DNA of 64,000 nt, taken from contig NZ_PEOG01000017.1 of assembly GCF_002761755.1 (NCBI RefSeq), positions 1 through 64,000 on the forward strand. The letters run 5' to 3'. A program made the translations under genes and the position numbers. Of this stretch, positions 28,298 to 42,270 are shown one piece after another (the stretch's first letter is position 1; the number at the start of each line of letters is the position of its first letter). The notes beneath the pieces were generated by a model. The model saw only the letters and a program-made list of their open reading frames with translations, searched no databases and was not told the origin of the DNA. Source of the stretch: Roseateles chitinivorans (GTDB taxonomy: Bacteria > Pseudomonadota > Gammaproteobacteria > Burkholderiales > Burkholderiaceae_C).

Positions 28298-30493
28298 TCA
28301 GAGCTTCATCTCCAGGTTCAGCTGGAACCAGGGCTTGAGACTGCGGCCGGTGGCGTAGTAGTCGCCATTGGCCAGCGTGGTCTCGGCCCGCGCGTCGAGC
28401 GGGAAGAGATTATTGGCCGAGAAGCGGACCGAGGTCTTGGGGCTGACCATCCATTGGGCGAAGACGTCCAGGCCGCGGTTGCGCGAGAACTCGGCCTCCT
28501 GGCGGTCGGTCTGGCGCACCGTGTAGACCGGCGTGTAGTTCAGGTTGGCGCCGGTGGTGACCGGCACGCTGCTGAAGCGGTAGTCGAAGCCCAGGTTGGC
28601 GGTCCAGGGCTGCTGCTGGTCCAGCCGGTTGTCCGGTCCGGAGACCGCCTTGACCCGCGAGCGGTAGACGCTGAACGAGCCGCGCAGGTTCAGCGGCAGC
28701 CTGGGCTCGAACAGCGACGGGAAGAGCTCGCCGGCACGGCCCTTGAGCTCCATCTCGATGCCGCTGGTGGTGGCGCTGGAGAAGTTGGTCGGACGGATCA
28801 CGTAGCGCGGCACCGGCACCAGCGCATTCGCCGGGTCCAGCGTGACGACGTTGCGGATCAGCTGGCTGATGTTGCGGTGGAACAGGCCGACGCTGAAGAG
28901 GCTGCCGCCGCTCAGGTATTTCTCGTAGGCGACGTCCAGTCCGGTGGCGAGCTCCGGCTTGAGGCCGGGATTGCCGACGCGGTCGGGGTTGAGCTCGTCG
29001 TTCGCCTGGGCCGGGTCGGGGAACTTGCTGTTGAGCGTGTAGCGGCCCAGCATCTGCGTCAGCTCCGGCGCCTTGTAGCTGCGGGTCAGGCTGGCGCGGA
29101 TCATGTCGCGCGCCTTCGGATCCAGCTTGTAGGTCAGGTGCCACAGCGGCGACAGCACGCTGGAGCTGTTGCGCGCATCGGTGGCGACGCCGCGGCTGGT
29201 GGTGACGATGCGCTCATGGCGCAGGCCGAAGTAGGTCGACCACTGCGGATTGATCTCCCACTCGTCCTGGATAAAGAAGGCCTGGCGGCGGATGCGCGCG
29301 CCGAAGTTCTCGCCGTTGAGCGCCGGCAGCTGCTCGCCGCCTGCGACGGTGGTGTCGCGGATCTCGTCGCGTTTGCGGAACTCGAAGTCCCAGCCCAGCG
29401 TCACCGTGTGCTCGTCGCCCAGGATCTGGCTGTACTTGCCGGCCTGGGTCAGGCTGCGGTCGCGGCTGTCGACCAGCGCATCCACCGGCGTGACCGGATT
29501 CAGCGTGTGGTTCTCGATGTGGTTCTTCGCATCCTGCACGCCGGCCTTGAGCTCCCACTTCTGCGTCTCGCTGAAGCGGTTGTTCCATTGCAGGTTGGCG
29601 CGCAGCATCTGCCAGACGCCCTGGTTGTCGCTGTCGTCGTCCAGGCGCGGCGTCTTGTACTGGCCGTCCGGCTCCAGGCGCACCGAGTTGTTCCACCAGC
29701 CCTTCTGCGCGAAGCCCTGCAGCGAGACGCTCTCGTCGTCGCTGATCTTCCAGGTCGCGCGCGGCGCGGAGTTGAAGGCATGGCCCCAGTTGCGCATCTT
29801 GCCGTGCTGGGAAGCGACGACCGGCTGGTCGTTCAGGTCGGTGCCGTTGCGCTCGGTGGAGGACCGCATCTCCTGCAGCCACTGGAAGGCGGAGACCGGC
29901 ACCGACAGCGAGACCGGCCCGAAGCGCTCGCCGAAGGTGAAGGTGGCCGACGGCACCGGATGGTTGATGTTGTAGCCGGCGCCCAGGCGCAGGTCGCGCT
30001 GCGACACGCGCGGCGCCTCCTTCAGGATGATGTTGATCGCGCCGGCCACGGCCTGCGCGCTCTGGTCGGCGCTGGGACCCTTGGTGACCTCGATGCGCTC
30101 GACCTGCGCCGGATCGAGCTGGTCGAGCTTGAAGCCGGGCGGCGCCGGATCGCCGTTGATCAGGATCAGCGTGTAGCCCGAGCCCAGCCCGCGCATGCGC
30201 GGCGCGCCGTCGGCCACGTTGACGCCGGGCAGCCGCTTGAGCACGTCGGCCACGCTGGTGTCGCCGTACCGGTCCAGCTCCTCCCGACCGTAGACCTGCT
30301 TGGCGACCGGCGCGCGACGGCGCAGGTCGGAATCGTTGTTGCGGCCGGTGATCTCGACGCGGTCCAGGCGGCGGCCCGAGGCCGGCTCGTTGCCCATGCC
30401 CGGGGGCGCTTCCTGGGCCCGGACGGACACCGCGGGCAGGGCGACGGTCAGGCAGACAAGGGCACAGGCCCTGGCGATGGCGTGGGTCTTCAA
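28298..30493 (-). CDS. TonB-dependent outer-membrane receptor
   Basis: Ligand-gated outer-membrane transporter, about 731 residues. A signal peptide ends near AVSVRAQ. The plug domain (about 50-160) shows TSVADVLKRLPGVNV, MRGLGSGYTLILINGDPAPPG and IEVTKGPSADQSAQAVAGAINI, followed by a 22-strand barrel. The ligand is unknown; no siderophore or vitamin genes are adjacent. The start is uncertain. A TTG at 30493 with GGGAG upstream begins the signal peptide, while an ATG exists only 84 bases further up at 30577. A perfect inverted repeat overlaps the upstream region. Confidence 0.85.
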   Translation of the reverse strand: MKTHAIARACALVCLTVALPAVSVRAQEAPPGMGNEPASGRRLDRVEITGRNNDSDLRRRAPVAKQVYGREELDRYGDTSVADVLKRLPGVNVADGAPRMRGLGSGYTLILINGDPAPPGFKLDQLDPAQVERIEVTKGPSADQSAQAVAGAINIILKEAPRVSQRDLRLGAGYNINHPVPSATFTFGERFGPVSLSVPVSAFQWLQEMRSSTERNGTDLNDQPVVASQHGKMRNWGHAFNSAPRATWKISDDESVSLQGFAQKGWWNNSVRLEPDGQYKTPRLDDDSDNQGVWQMLRANLQWNNRFSETQKWELKAGVQDAKNHIENHTLNPVTPVDALVDSRDRSLTQAGKYSQILGDEHTVTLGWDFEFRKRDEIRDTTVAGGEQLPALNGENFGARIRRQAFFIQDEWEINPQWSTYFGLRHERIVTTSRGVATDARNSSSVLSPLWHLTYKLDPKARDMIRASLTRSYKAPELTQMLGRYTLNSKFPDPAQANDELNPDRVGNPGLKPELATGLDVAYEKYLSGGSLFSVGLFHRNISQLIRNVVTLDPANALVPVPRYVIRPTNFSSATTSGIEMELKGRAGELFPSLFEPRLPLNLRGSFSVYRSRVKAVSGPDNRLDQQQPWTANLGFDYRFSSVPVTTGANLNYTPVYTVRQTDRQEAEFSRNRGLDVFAQWMVSPKTSVRFSANNLFPLDARAETTLANGDYYATGRSLKPWFQLNLEMKL

Positions 30494-30510
30494 GGGGGCT
30501 CCCGAGATTC

Positions 30511-30537
30511 GTGTCGACACGATGGCGATGTGTCGAC
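30511..30537. promoter_or_regulatory. Inverted repeat GTCGACAC-N9-GTGTCGAC upstream of the TonB receptor
   Basis: GTCGACAC at 30513-30520 and GTGTCGAC at 30530-30537 are perfect inverted repeats with a 9-bp spacer. The left copy also sits in the palindrome GTGTCGACAC (30511-30520). It lies 18-44 bases upstream of the likely TTG start. It could be an operator or a leader hairpin. Confidence 0.5.
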
Positions 30538-30676
30538 TTTTGTCATTGACGGTAAACGGCGCGCAGCGTAGCTGCACGCCGCCCGTTCTGACACCTCAGG
30601 TGCGACCGGCCGCGAAAAAAGTGGGACCAAACGCGATTCGACGCCGTGGACGGTCGGGGCGCACAGCGCCCCGAGG

Positions 30677-33007
<2,331 letters not shown>

Positions 33008-33087
33008 AACAGCGACGGGGCCGACAGGCCCGAGAGAGCAACGAAAGCGCGCGAGTTTAGGGGATGCCCGCATCGACGCGACGCGGG

Positions 33088-33146
<59 letters not shown>

Positions 33147-33166
33147 GGACGGGCGCTGCGCGGCGC

Positions 33167-34876
33167 TCAGGCGGGAAAGGCGCGCAGGAGGATCGCGTCG
33201 ATGTCCGTCCGGCGCGTGTCGAGGGCCCCGACGACGGCGCCCCACTGCGGATCGAGGCGGGACGCGACGAAGGCGTCGGCGACGAAGTCCGGCGCGTGCC
33301 GGCGCAGCAGCGCGGCCTGCGCCAGCAGCACGAGGCGGGACGCGAAACGGCGCCCCAGGGCTTCCAGCTGATCCGGCGGCGTCGCGAGCATCGCCCGCAG
33401 GCCGGCGACCTCGGCCCGCAGCGCGCGGTCCTCGCCGACATCGGCCTCGAGCGCGTCCAGCAGCGTGAGGAAGGCCTGCGGATCCCGGGCGACGGCGCGC
33501 ATCACGTCCAGGCACATCACGTTGCCCGAGCCTTCCCAGATCGAGTTGACCGGCGCCTCGCGGTAGAGCCGGCCCATGACGCCGTCGTCGATGTAGCCGT
33601 TGCCGCCGAGCACCTCCATCGCCTCGCCGGTCAGCTCGACGGCGCGCTTGCAGACCCAGAACTTCGCCGCCGGCGTCACCAGGCGCATCCAGGTGCGCTC
33701 GCCCGGGTCGTCCTGGCGCTCGAAGGCCTGCGCCAGCCGCAGGCTCAGTTGCATCGCCGCCTCGCTCTCCAGCGCCAGGTCGACCAGCACCGCCCGCATC
33801 AGCGGCTGCGCCGCCAGGCGCTTGCCGAAGGCGCTGCGGTGGCGCGCATAGTGCAAGGCCTGCACCAGCGCCTGGCGCAGCATCGCCGCACTGCCGACGA
33901 CGCAGTTCAGCCGCGTGTGGGTCGCCATCTCGATGATGGTCGGGATGCCGCGCCCCTCCTCGCCGATCAGCACACCGTGGGCGTCCTGGAACTCGACCTC
34001 GGAGCTGCTGTTGCTGCGGTTGCCGACCTTCTCCTTGAGGCGCTGGACGTGGACCGCGTTGCGGCTCCCGTCCGGGCGCCAGCGCGGCACGAAGAAGCAG
34101 CCCGGCGCGCCGTCCGGCGTCTTGGCCACGACCAGGTGGGCGTCGCACATCGGCGCGGAGAAGAACCACTTGTGCCCGGTGAGCCGGTACTCGCCGCCGC
34201 GGCCGCCGGCACCCACCGGCTCGGCGCGGGTCGTGTTGGCGCGCACGTCGGAGCCGCCCTGCTTCTCGGTCATGCCCATGCCCAGCCAGATCGAGCGCTT
34301 GTCCGCGATCGGCACGTCACGGCCGTCGTAGGCGGTGCTGAAGAGCTGATCGCGCAGCGCCGCCCACAACGCCGGCTCACGTCGCAGGACCGGGATGCTG
34401 GCCTGGGTCATCGTCGCCGGGCACAGGGTGCCGGCCTCGATCTGCCCGTGCAGGTAGAAGCCGGCGGCCCAGGCGGCCCAGCGGCCAGGGCGTTCGTCCC
34501 GGAACGGCATCGCGACGAGGTCCGCCTGCCGGTAGGCCGCGAGCAGCGCATGCCAGCCGCCGTCGAACTCGACGCGGTCGATGCGGCGACCGCGCTTGTC
34601 GAAGCTCTCCAGCGTCGGCGTCACCCGGTTGATGCGCTCGGCGATGGCCTGGGTCTCCGGACGACCCAGCCAGGTCGCGTAGTCGGCCAGGCCGGGCAGG
34701 AAGGCGTCGGCGCCGGCGCGCGCGAGCGCCTCGCGCAGCGCCGGGTCGATCGCCAGCGGCGAGTGGCCGACCAGTTCGTCGACCTGGTTGGTGACCGCGT
34801 GGGTGCGCCAGCCGGCGGCCGGCGCCTCCACGGTGGAGGCAGTGGGGTCGGTGGGGGTCGTGTCCATGGTCGACAT
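33167..34876 (-). CDS. aidB: Acyl-CoA dehydrogenase of the AidB family
   Basis: Flavoprotein of 569 residues that follows E. coli AidB closely: GQIEAGTLCPATMTQASIP, IWLGMGMTEKQGGSDVRANT, GHKWFFSAPMCDAHLVVAKT, KEKVGNRSNSSSEVEFQDA and YREAPVNSIWEGSGNVMCLD. AidB is induced by alkylating agents in E. coli and has weak isovaleryl-CoA dehydrogenase activity; its protective mechanism is debated. The N-terminus carries a 20-residue Thr/Pro stretch. The divergent gene is an M4 peptidase, with a perfect 14-bp palindrome between them. It ends 20 bases before the hexamer tract. Confidence 0.9.
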   Translation of the reverse strand: MSTMDTTPTDPTASTVEAPAAGWRTHAVTNQVDELVGHSPLAIDPALREALARAGADAFLPGLADYATWLGRPETQAIAERINRVTPTLESFDKRGRRIDRVEFDGGWHALLAAYRQADLVAMPFRDERPGRWAAWAAGFYLHGQIEAGTLCPATMTQASIPVLRREPALWAALRDQLFSTAYDGRDVPIADKRSIWLGMGMTEKQGGSDVRANTTRAEPVGAGGRGGEYRLTGHKWFFSAPMCDAHLVVAKTPDGAPGCFFVPRWRPDGSRNAVHVQRLKEKVGNRSNSSSEVEFQDAHGVLIGEEGRGIPTIIEMATHTRLNCVVGSAAMLRQALVQALHYARHRSAFGKRLAAQPLMRAVLVDLALESEAAMQLSLRLAQAFERQDDPGERTWMRLVTPAAKFWVCKRAVELTGEAMEVLGGNGYIDDGVMGRLYREAPVNSIWEGSGNVMCLDVMRAVARDPQAFLTLLDALEADVGEDRALRAEVAGLRAMLATPPDQLEALGRRFASRLVLLAQAALLRRHAPDFVADAFVASRLDPQWGAVVGALDTRRTDIDAILLRAFPA

Positions 34877-37107
<2,231 letters not shown>

Positions 37108-37181
37108 TCCCCGCCTGAACCGACTCCGGCGCGCCGCCCTCCCGCGGCGCGCCGGCTTCGCCATTCCCGGAGAAACCATCC

Positions 37182-38792
37182 ATGCGTCAGTTCTTCATCC
37201 TCAGCGCGCTGTGCGTCGGCATGGCCGCGCTCAGCCCGGCCCATGCGGGCGAGAAAGTCTGGATCAGCCTCGGCGACGCCGCGCTGGCCCAGTTGCAGAA
37301 GCACCGTCCGGCCGCGCGCGCGGTCGCCAGCGTCCAGGCCGATGCCGCGCAGGACGGCTCGGCCCTGGCAGCCGCCAGCGCCTCCGCGTCCGCGCGGGCG
37401 GTGCGCAACGAAGGCCTCCATCTGGTCGAGGTCGACGAGGACGTGCTGGCCTCGCTGAGCCACTCGATCCACGAGGAGCTCAAGCGCTGCGGCGGCTACA
37501 TGTACCACCCGACGCGCGAAGCGGGCCTGGCCTCGCTGCAGCGTCACAGCACACCGGTGGGTGCGCAGCGGCTGGCCGCGGCGCTGGTGGCCTCGCGCCC
37601 GAGCTACGTGATCGACCAGCAATCGGTCGTGACGCCGATCCTGTCCCAGATGCAGGCCAGCAATATCGGGCAGACCATCGTCGACCTGTCCGCCAACACC
37701 AACCGCTACTACACCAGCAGCAGCGGCGTCGCCGCGTCGAACTGGCTGCGGCAGAAATGGACGACGCTGGCGGGTGGCCGCGCCGACATCACCGTCGAGC
37801 AGTTCAGCCATCCGAACTGGGCGCAGAAGTCGGTGATCGCGACGATCCAGGGCACCGACAACGGCAGCGAGGTCATCGTGATGGGCGCGCACCTGGACTC
37901 GATCAACCAGTCCGGCGGCTCGGGCGAGACCATGCGCGCGCCTGGCGCCGATGACGACGCCTCCGGCGTGGCCAGCCTGACCGAGGTGCTGCGGGCGCTG
38001 GTGCAGGCCAACTACAAGCCGCGCCGCACCCTCAAGTTCATGGCCTATGCGGCCGAGGAGGTCGGCCTGCGCGGCTCGCAGGAGATCGCCAACAGCTTCG
38101 CCGCGGCCAATGTCAACGTGGTGGGCGTGCTGCAGCTGGACATGACCAACTACAAGGGCGCGGCCAACGACATCTACCTGTTCAGCGATTACACCGACAG
38201 CGCGCAGAACACCTTCCTGTCCAACCTGATCGCGACCTACCTGCCGACGCTGCGGGTGGGGACCGATCGCTGCGGCTACGCCTGCTCGGACCATGCGTCG
38301 TGGAATGCCAAGGGCTATTTCGCGAGCATGCCCTTCGAGGCCGGCATGAGCAGTTCCAACCCCTACATCCACACCGCCAACGACACCTACGCCAACATGG
38401 GGAGCCAGGCCGACCATGCGCTGAAGTTCGCGCGCATGGCCGCGGCCTATGCGGTGGAGCTGGGCAGCGACGGGCCGGGCACGCCGCCGCCGGTGGACAA
38501 GACCGAGAACTTCAGCGGCAGCCTGACGCGCGGCCAGAGCCGGACCTTCGGACCGTTCAAGGTGGCCAGTGGCGGCGCGCTCGCAGCCAGCACCACCGGC
38601 ACCGGCGACATCGACCTGTATGTGCGCAAGGGCGCGGCGCCGACGACCTCCACCTACACCTGCAAGTCGGACGGCTCGAGCTCGACCGAGGGGTGCAGCG
38701 TCACGATGACGGCCAACGGCGATGTCTACGTGCTGCTCTATGGCTACGCCGCCGGGAACTACCAGCTGAAGGTGACCTACCGGCCGCAGTGA
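37182..38792 (+). CDS. Secreted M28 leucyl aminopeptidase with C-terminal PPC domain
   Basis: Secreted di-zinc aminopeptidase of 536 residues related to Vibrio proteolyticus leucyl aminopeptidase. The signal peptide ends near SPAHAG. Zinc ligands are visible: His237 in GAHLD, Asp257 in GADDDASG, Glu in AEEVGLRGS, Asp in QLDMTNY and His in YIHTANDT; the His-Asp spacing of 20 matches the Vibrio enzyme. DRCGYACSDH supplies the usual disulfide pair. A PPC-like domain (about 440-536) with GTGDIDLYVRKGA closes the protein. It follows the M4 gene and would remove N-terminal residues from its products. Confidence 0.94.
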   Translation: MRQFFILSALCVGMAALSPAHAGEKVWISLGDAALAQLQKHRPAARAVASVQADAAQDGSALAAASASASARAVRNEGLHLVEVDEDVLASLSHSIHEELKRCGGYMYHPTREAGLASLQRHSTPVGAQRLAAALVASRPSYVIDQQSVVTPILSQMQASNIGQTIVDLSANTNRYYTSSSGVAASNWLRQKWTTLAGGRADITVEQFSHPNWAQKSVIATIQGTDNGSEVIVMGAHLDSINQSGGSGETMRAPGADDDASGVASLTEVLRALVQANYKPRRTLKFMAYAAEEVGLRGSQEIANSFAAANVNVVGVLQLDMTNYKGAANDIYLFSDYTDSAQNTFLSNLIATYLPTLRVGTDRCGYACSDHASWNAKGYFASMPFEAGMSSSNPYIHTANDTYANMGSQADHALKFARMAAAYAVELGSDGPGTPPPVDKTENFSGSLTRGQSRTFGPFKVASGGALAASTTGTGDIDLYVRKGAAPTTSTYTCKSDGSSSTEGCSVTMTANGDVYVLLYGYAAGNYQLKVTYRPQ

Positions 38793-38848
38793 GCCCGCAG
38801 CGAGCCTGCGGTGGTCCCGCCGGGATCGGGCGAGATCGCGGCACGCCG

Positions 38849-38880
38849 GGCCGGCCGGTGCGACTTTGCACCGGCCGGCC
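38849..38880 (+). terminator. Strong hairpin downstream of the peptidase pair
   Basis: GGCCGGCCGGTGC (38849-38861) and GCACCGGCCGGCC (38868-38880) form a 13-bp perfect stem with a 6-base loop, 57 bases after the M28 stop. There is no T tract, so it may end transcription with Rho or stabilise the 3' end of the mRNA. Confidence 0.6.
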
Positions 38881-39083
38881 GTCAGCCGCGCGTGCTAGAG
38901 TCCCGCGATAGATTCGCGCAAGGCCTTTCTTCAGAGGTCTTCTTCCGCAGCCCCCGTCGGTCCTTCCGGACCCTTCGCGCGGCCTGCCCAGCATCCCCCC
39001 GCTGACGGTTCTTGAGTGTTTCTGTCCCGGCGCGCGCCCGCGTGCCGGGTATTCCCATCCATCTTCTTCAAAAAGGAAACACC

Positions 39084-39296
39084 ATGACGACCAAGACCGG
39101 CACCGTGAAGTGGTTCAGCGACGACAAGGGCTTCGGCTTCATCACCCCGACCGACGGCTCCAAGGACCTGTTCGCCCATCACAGCGAGATCCAGAGCTCC
39201 GGCGGCTTCCGCACCCTCGCCGAAGGCGCGAAGGTCGAGTTCGAGCCGAAGGACGGCCCCAAGGGCCCGCAAGCCTCGAACATCCGCGTCGTCTGA
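39084..39296 (+). CDS. Cold-shock domain protein (CspA family)
   Basis: Single cold-shock domain protein of 70 residues that binds single-stranded RNA/DNA and melts secondary structure. RNP1 is KGFGFI and RNP2 is [13 protein letters not shown] lies before ATG 39084. An upstream in-frame ATG-like start at 39012 is unlikely, because the family begins at [12 protein letters not shown] long 5' region of nearly 200 bases after the preceding hairpin could be the long leader typical of csp mRNAs. The next gene is convergent, 20 bases away. Confidence 0.95.
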   Translation: MTTKTGTVKWFSDDKGFGFITPTDGSKDLFAHHSEIQSSGGFRTLAEGAKVEFEPKDGPKGPQASNIRVV

Positions 39297-39316
39297 GCGG
39301 ACCGCGCCGTCCTGCC

Positions 39317-40429
39317 TCAGGACGGCTGCGCGGGCAGCTCGATGCGGAACTCGGTGCCTGCGGCACCGGTCTCGACGACGATGCGCCCGCCGTGTGCCTC
39401 GACGATCACCCGGCACACGAAAAGTCCCAGACCCATGTTGCCGGCGGCCGGCGCCTGCGCCCCGCCGCGCACCAGCGGCTCGAACAGCCGCGCCCGGACC
39501 GCGTCCGGGATCGGCGCCCCTTCGTTGCGCACCGACAGGTGGCGCCACGCGCCCCTGGCCTCGGTGCGCACGACGATGGGCCGCCCCACGGCGCCATGCT
39601 CCACCGCATTGCGCAGCAGATTGGCAATGACCCGCGCCAGGCGGTCGCCATCCCACCAACCCTCGTCCGGTGCCTCATGGACGGCATCGACGGTGATGCC
39701 GGGATAGGCGCCCCGCACCTCGTCGATCGCGGCCAAGGCCAGCGCGCCCAGGCGCTGTGGCGCCCGTCGCAGCAGCAACTCCGCGTCGAGCTGGCTGCGC
39801 GCGTAGTCCTGGATGTCGTCCAGCATGTGCGCCATGCGCCGGGCCGCGGCGGTGATCCGGGCGGCCATCTTCTGGGTCGTCGATGCCGCGACCGGCGCGC
39901 GTGCCAGCAGTTCGCTGCTCATGGCGATCGCGTCGAGCGGATTGCGCAGGTCGTGGCCGAGGATCGCGAGGAACAGGTCGCGGGCCCGCTCCTCGTCGCG
40001 CCGCTTCTGCTCGAGCGCCTCGGACAAGGCCCGCAGCGTGTCGTGCTGGCGCAGCAGCGCGTGCAGGTTGGCGACCAGCACCTCGTCGTCCACCGGTCGT
40101 GTCAGGTACGCATCCGCCCCGCCCTTCAGGCCACGGACCTGGTCGTCCTCGGCGATGTAGACGCCGGACACCAGCACGATGGGCACGGCCGCGCCGGACT
40201 CCAGCGCGCGGAGTTGGCGACAGACCTCATAGCCGCTGATGTCGGGCAGCAGGACGTCGAGGATGACCGCGTCCACGCCGGTTGCCTGCCGCAGCGCCTC
40301 GGTCCCGTCGGCGGCCTCGACGACGGCGAAGCCGGCCAGTTCCAGCCGACGCCGCAGCGCGTATCGATGCGCGCTGTCGTCATCGACGAGCAGGACGGTG
40401 CGTCCGCCCGTCGCTTGTGCTGCGTCCAT
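39317..40429 (-). CDS. Receiver-first hybrid histidine kinase
   Basis: Cytoplasmic 370-residue protein with an N-terminal response-regulator receiver (about 10-125; phospho-acceptor Asp58 in AVILDVLLPD), a short coiled linker, a HisKA domain with His159 in ILGHDLRNPLDAI, and a C-terminal HATPase (ANLLRNAVEHG, GLGLFVCRVIVEAHGG). Such receiver-first kinases often act in phosphorelays. The usual Lys of the receiver (KP motif) is Arg here, in YLTRPVD. GGAGGATGGG precedes ATG 40429. No membrane segment or partner regulator is adjacent. Confidence 0.9.
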   Translation of the reverse strand: MDAAQATGGRTVLLVDDDSAHRYALRRRLELAGFAVVEAADGTEALRQATGVDAVILDVLLPDISGYEVCRQLRALESGAAVPIVLVSGVYIAEDDQVRGLKGGADAYLTRPVDDEVLVANLHALLRQHDTLRALSEALEQKRRDEERARDLFLAILGHDLRNPLDAIAMSSELLARAPVAASTTQKMAARITAAARRMAHMLDDIQDYARSQLDAELLLRRAPQRLGALALAAIDEVRGAYPGITVDAVHEAPDEGWWDGDRLARVIANLLRNAVEHGAVGRPIVVRTEARGAWRHLSVRNEGAPIPDAVRARLFEPLVRGGAQAPAAGNMGLGLFVCRVIVEAHGGRIVVETGAAGTEFRIELPAQPS

Positions 40430-40633
40430 CCCATCCTCCCTGACGGCGCCTGGACAGCCCGCGTCTGCGGGTCGCGCCGAGCGCAGAGGGTAACGCAAAG
40501 CGCTGACGCCACCGCGGCCCGCGCGGAAGCGCCATGGCGGTAGTAGAGTGCGCCGGTCGCCGCCGCACGACGCACTCGGATGCGCGGCGACGATCGCAGA
40601 ACGACAACGACCGCAGAAGAAGGAGCCCACGAC

Positions 40634-40780
40634 ATGCCAAAAGGCGAGCAACGCAACGACAAGGCCAACAAGAAGCCCAAGAAGGACACCGGCGCCCCCC
40701 GGGAGACGTCCTCCGACCGTCCGGTCGCGCCGGTCACGGCCGTGATGCCCAAGGGCAAGCTGAAGAACAAGGCGGGCTGA
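40634..40780 (+). CDS. Small lysine-rich conserved-type protein (48 aa)
   Basis: A 48-residue, very basic protein: MPKGEQRNDKANKKPKKD at the start and PKGKLKNKAG at the end, with a Pro/Thr/Ser middle. AAGGAG lies nine bases upstream of the ATG, which supports real translation. Short lysine-rich proteins with a KG-QR-N-KKPKK start recur in proteobacteria, but I know of no function. No domain or membrane segment is visible; it is probably disordered and could bind nucleic acid. It stands alone between divergent neighbours. Confidence 0.65.
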   Translation: MPKGEQRNDKANKKPKKDTGAPRETSSDRPVAPVTAVMPKGKLKNKAG

Positions 40781-40934
40781 GCCCGGCCAAGGGCCGGCAC
40801 CTTCGTTGGAGGACCCCGACGGCCCCATCGCTGCCCGCGCCGCGCGAGGGCCCGGGCGACCGGGCGACCGGGGGAGTCGGCGCCCCGTGCGCCGCATGTC
40901 GACATTCGCGGCTCACATCCGGAGCCGCGAACGA

Positions 40935-42206
40935 TCAATCCCGGCTCGACAGGAACGCGGCGGCGCCGTCGCCCGCAACGACGCCGCTGGCCATCGACGC
41001 GGTCAGCAGGTAGCCGCCGGTCGGCGCTTCCCAGTCGAGCATCTCGCCCGCGACGAACACGCCGGGACGGGACTTCAGCATCAGCCGCTCGTCCAGTGAT
41101 TCCAGCGTCACGCCGCCCGCGGTGCTGATCGCCTCGGCCACCGGGCGCGGCGCCACCAGGCGCAGCGGCAGCGCCTTCAGCGTGCGCGCGAGCGTCGCCG
41201 CGTCGGCATAGGCCTCCTTGGTCAACACCTCGTGCAGCAGGCCGGCCTTCAGGCCTTCGATGTTCAGCCGGCTCTTCAGGTGCGAGGACATCGAGCGCGA
41301 TCCGCGCGGATGGGCGACCTGCTCCGCGACCCAGGCCGCGTCGCGGCCGGGCAGCAGGTCGAGGTGGACGAGCGCCTCGCCGTCCCGCACGATGCGCTCG
41401 CGCAGCAGCGCGGACGCGGCATAGACCAGCGAGCCTTCGATGCCGGACGCGGTCACCACGAACTCGCCCTGGCGCGAGAAGCGTCGGCCGTCCGGGCCCT
41501 CGGCGCTCAGCGCGACCGGCTTGACCGGCTGACCCGCGAAGCGGTCGACGAAGAACGGCGACCAGCCGGGCCCGGCGCCCTCGCGCGGCGCGCCGAGATC
41601 GAAGCCGCAGTTGGCCGCACGCAGCGGCGCCACGCCTGCGCCGGCCTGCGCCAGCAGCGGCACCCATTGACCGTCCGATCCCAGCTGCGGCCAGGAGGCG
41701 CCGCCCAGCGCGAGCACGACCGCATCGGCGGTCGCGGTCGACTCGCCGTCCGGCGAGCGCAGGCGCAGGCCGCCGGCCTCGTCCCAGCCGAGCCAGCGGT
41801 GTCGCATGTGGAAGCGCACGCCCTGCCCGCGCAGCCGCGAGAGCCAGGCGCGCAGCATCGGCGCGGCCTTCAGGTCCTTGGGGAAGACGCGCCCCGAGCT
41901 GCCGACGAAGGTCTCGACGCCGAGTGCCTGAGCCCAGGCCCGCAGCGCCTCGCCGTCGAAGCGGTCGAGCCAGGCGGCGACGTCGGCCTGGCGTTCGTAG
42001 TAACGGGTGTCGAAATCGGGCCGTGATTCCGAGTGGGTCAGGTTGAGACCGCCCTTGCCCGCGAGCAGGAACTTGCGTCCGACGGACGCCATGGCGTCGT
42101 AGAGGTCGACGGACATGCCGGCGCGCGCCAGGCGTTCCGCGGCCATCAGGCCGGCGGGGCCGCCGCCGATGACGATGGCGCGGCGGGGAGAGGAAGTGTT
42201 GGGCAT
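40935..42206 (-). CDS. TIGR03862-type HI0933-like flavoprotein
   Basis: FAD-binding oxidoreductase-like protein of 423 residues. The N-terminal Rossmann motif GGGPAGLMAAERLARAG (8-24) and GRKFLLAGKGGLNLTHSE (47-64) are the signature of the HI0933/TIGR03862 group; the C-terminal GEMLDWEAPTGGYLLTASMA closes the FAD site. The reaction of this family is not known. It stands as a single gene with 64 bases to the next upstream gene. Confidence 0.88.
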   Translation of the reverse strand: MPNTSSPRRAIVIGGGPAGLMAAERLARAGMSVDLYDAMASVGRKFLLAGKGGLNLTHSESRPDFDTRYYERQADVAAWLDRFDGEALRAWAQALGVETFVGSSGRVFPKDLKAAPMLRAWLSRLRGQGVRFHMRHRWLGWDEAGGLRLRSPDGESTATADAVVLALGGASWPQLGSDGQWVPLLAQAGAGVAPLRAANCGFDLGAPREGAGPGWSPFFVDRFAGQPVKPVALSAEGPDGRRFSRQGEFVVTASGIEGSLVYAASALLRERIVRDGEALVHLDLLPGRDAAWVAEQVAHPRGSRSMSSHLKSRLNIEGLKAGLLHEVLTKEAYADAATLARTLKALPLRLVAPRPVAEAISTAGGVTLESLDERLMLKSRPGVFVAGEMLDWEAPTGGYLLTASMASGVVAGDGAAAFLSSRD

Positions 42207-42270
42207 GGTCGGGAGGGTACTGCGCAGGGCGCGCAGTGTGCCAGACCGCAGCGGTGCGGCGATGGGGCTG

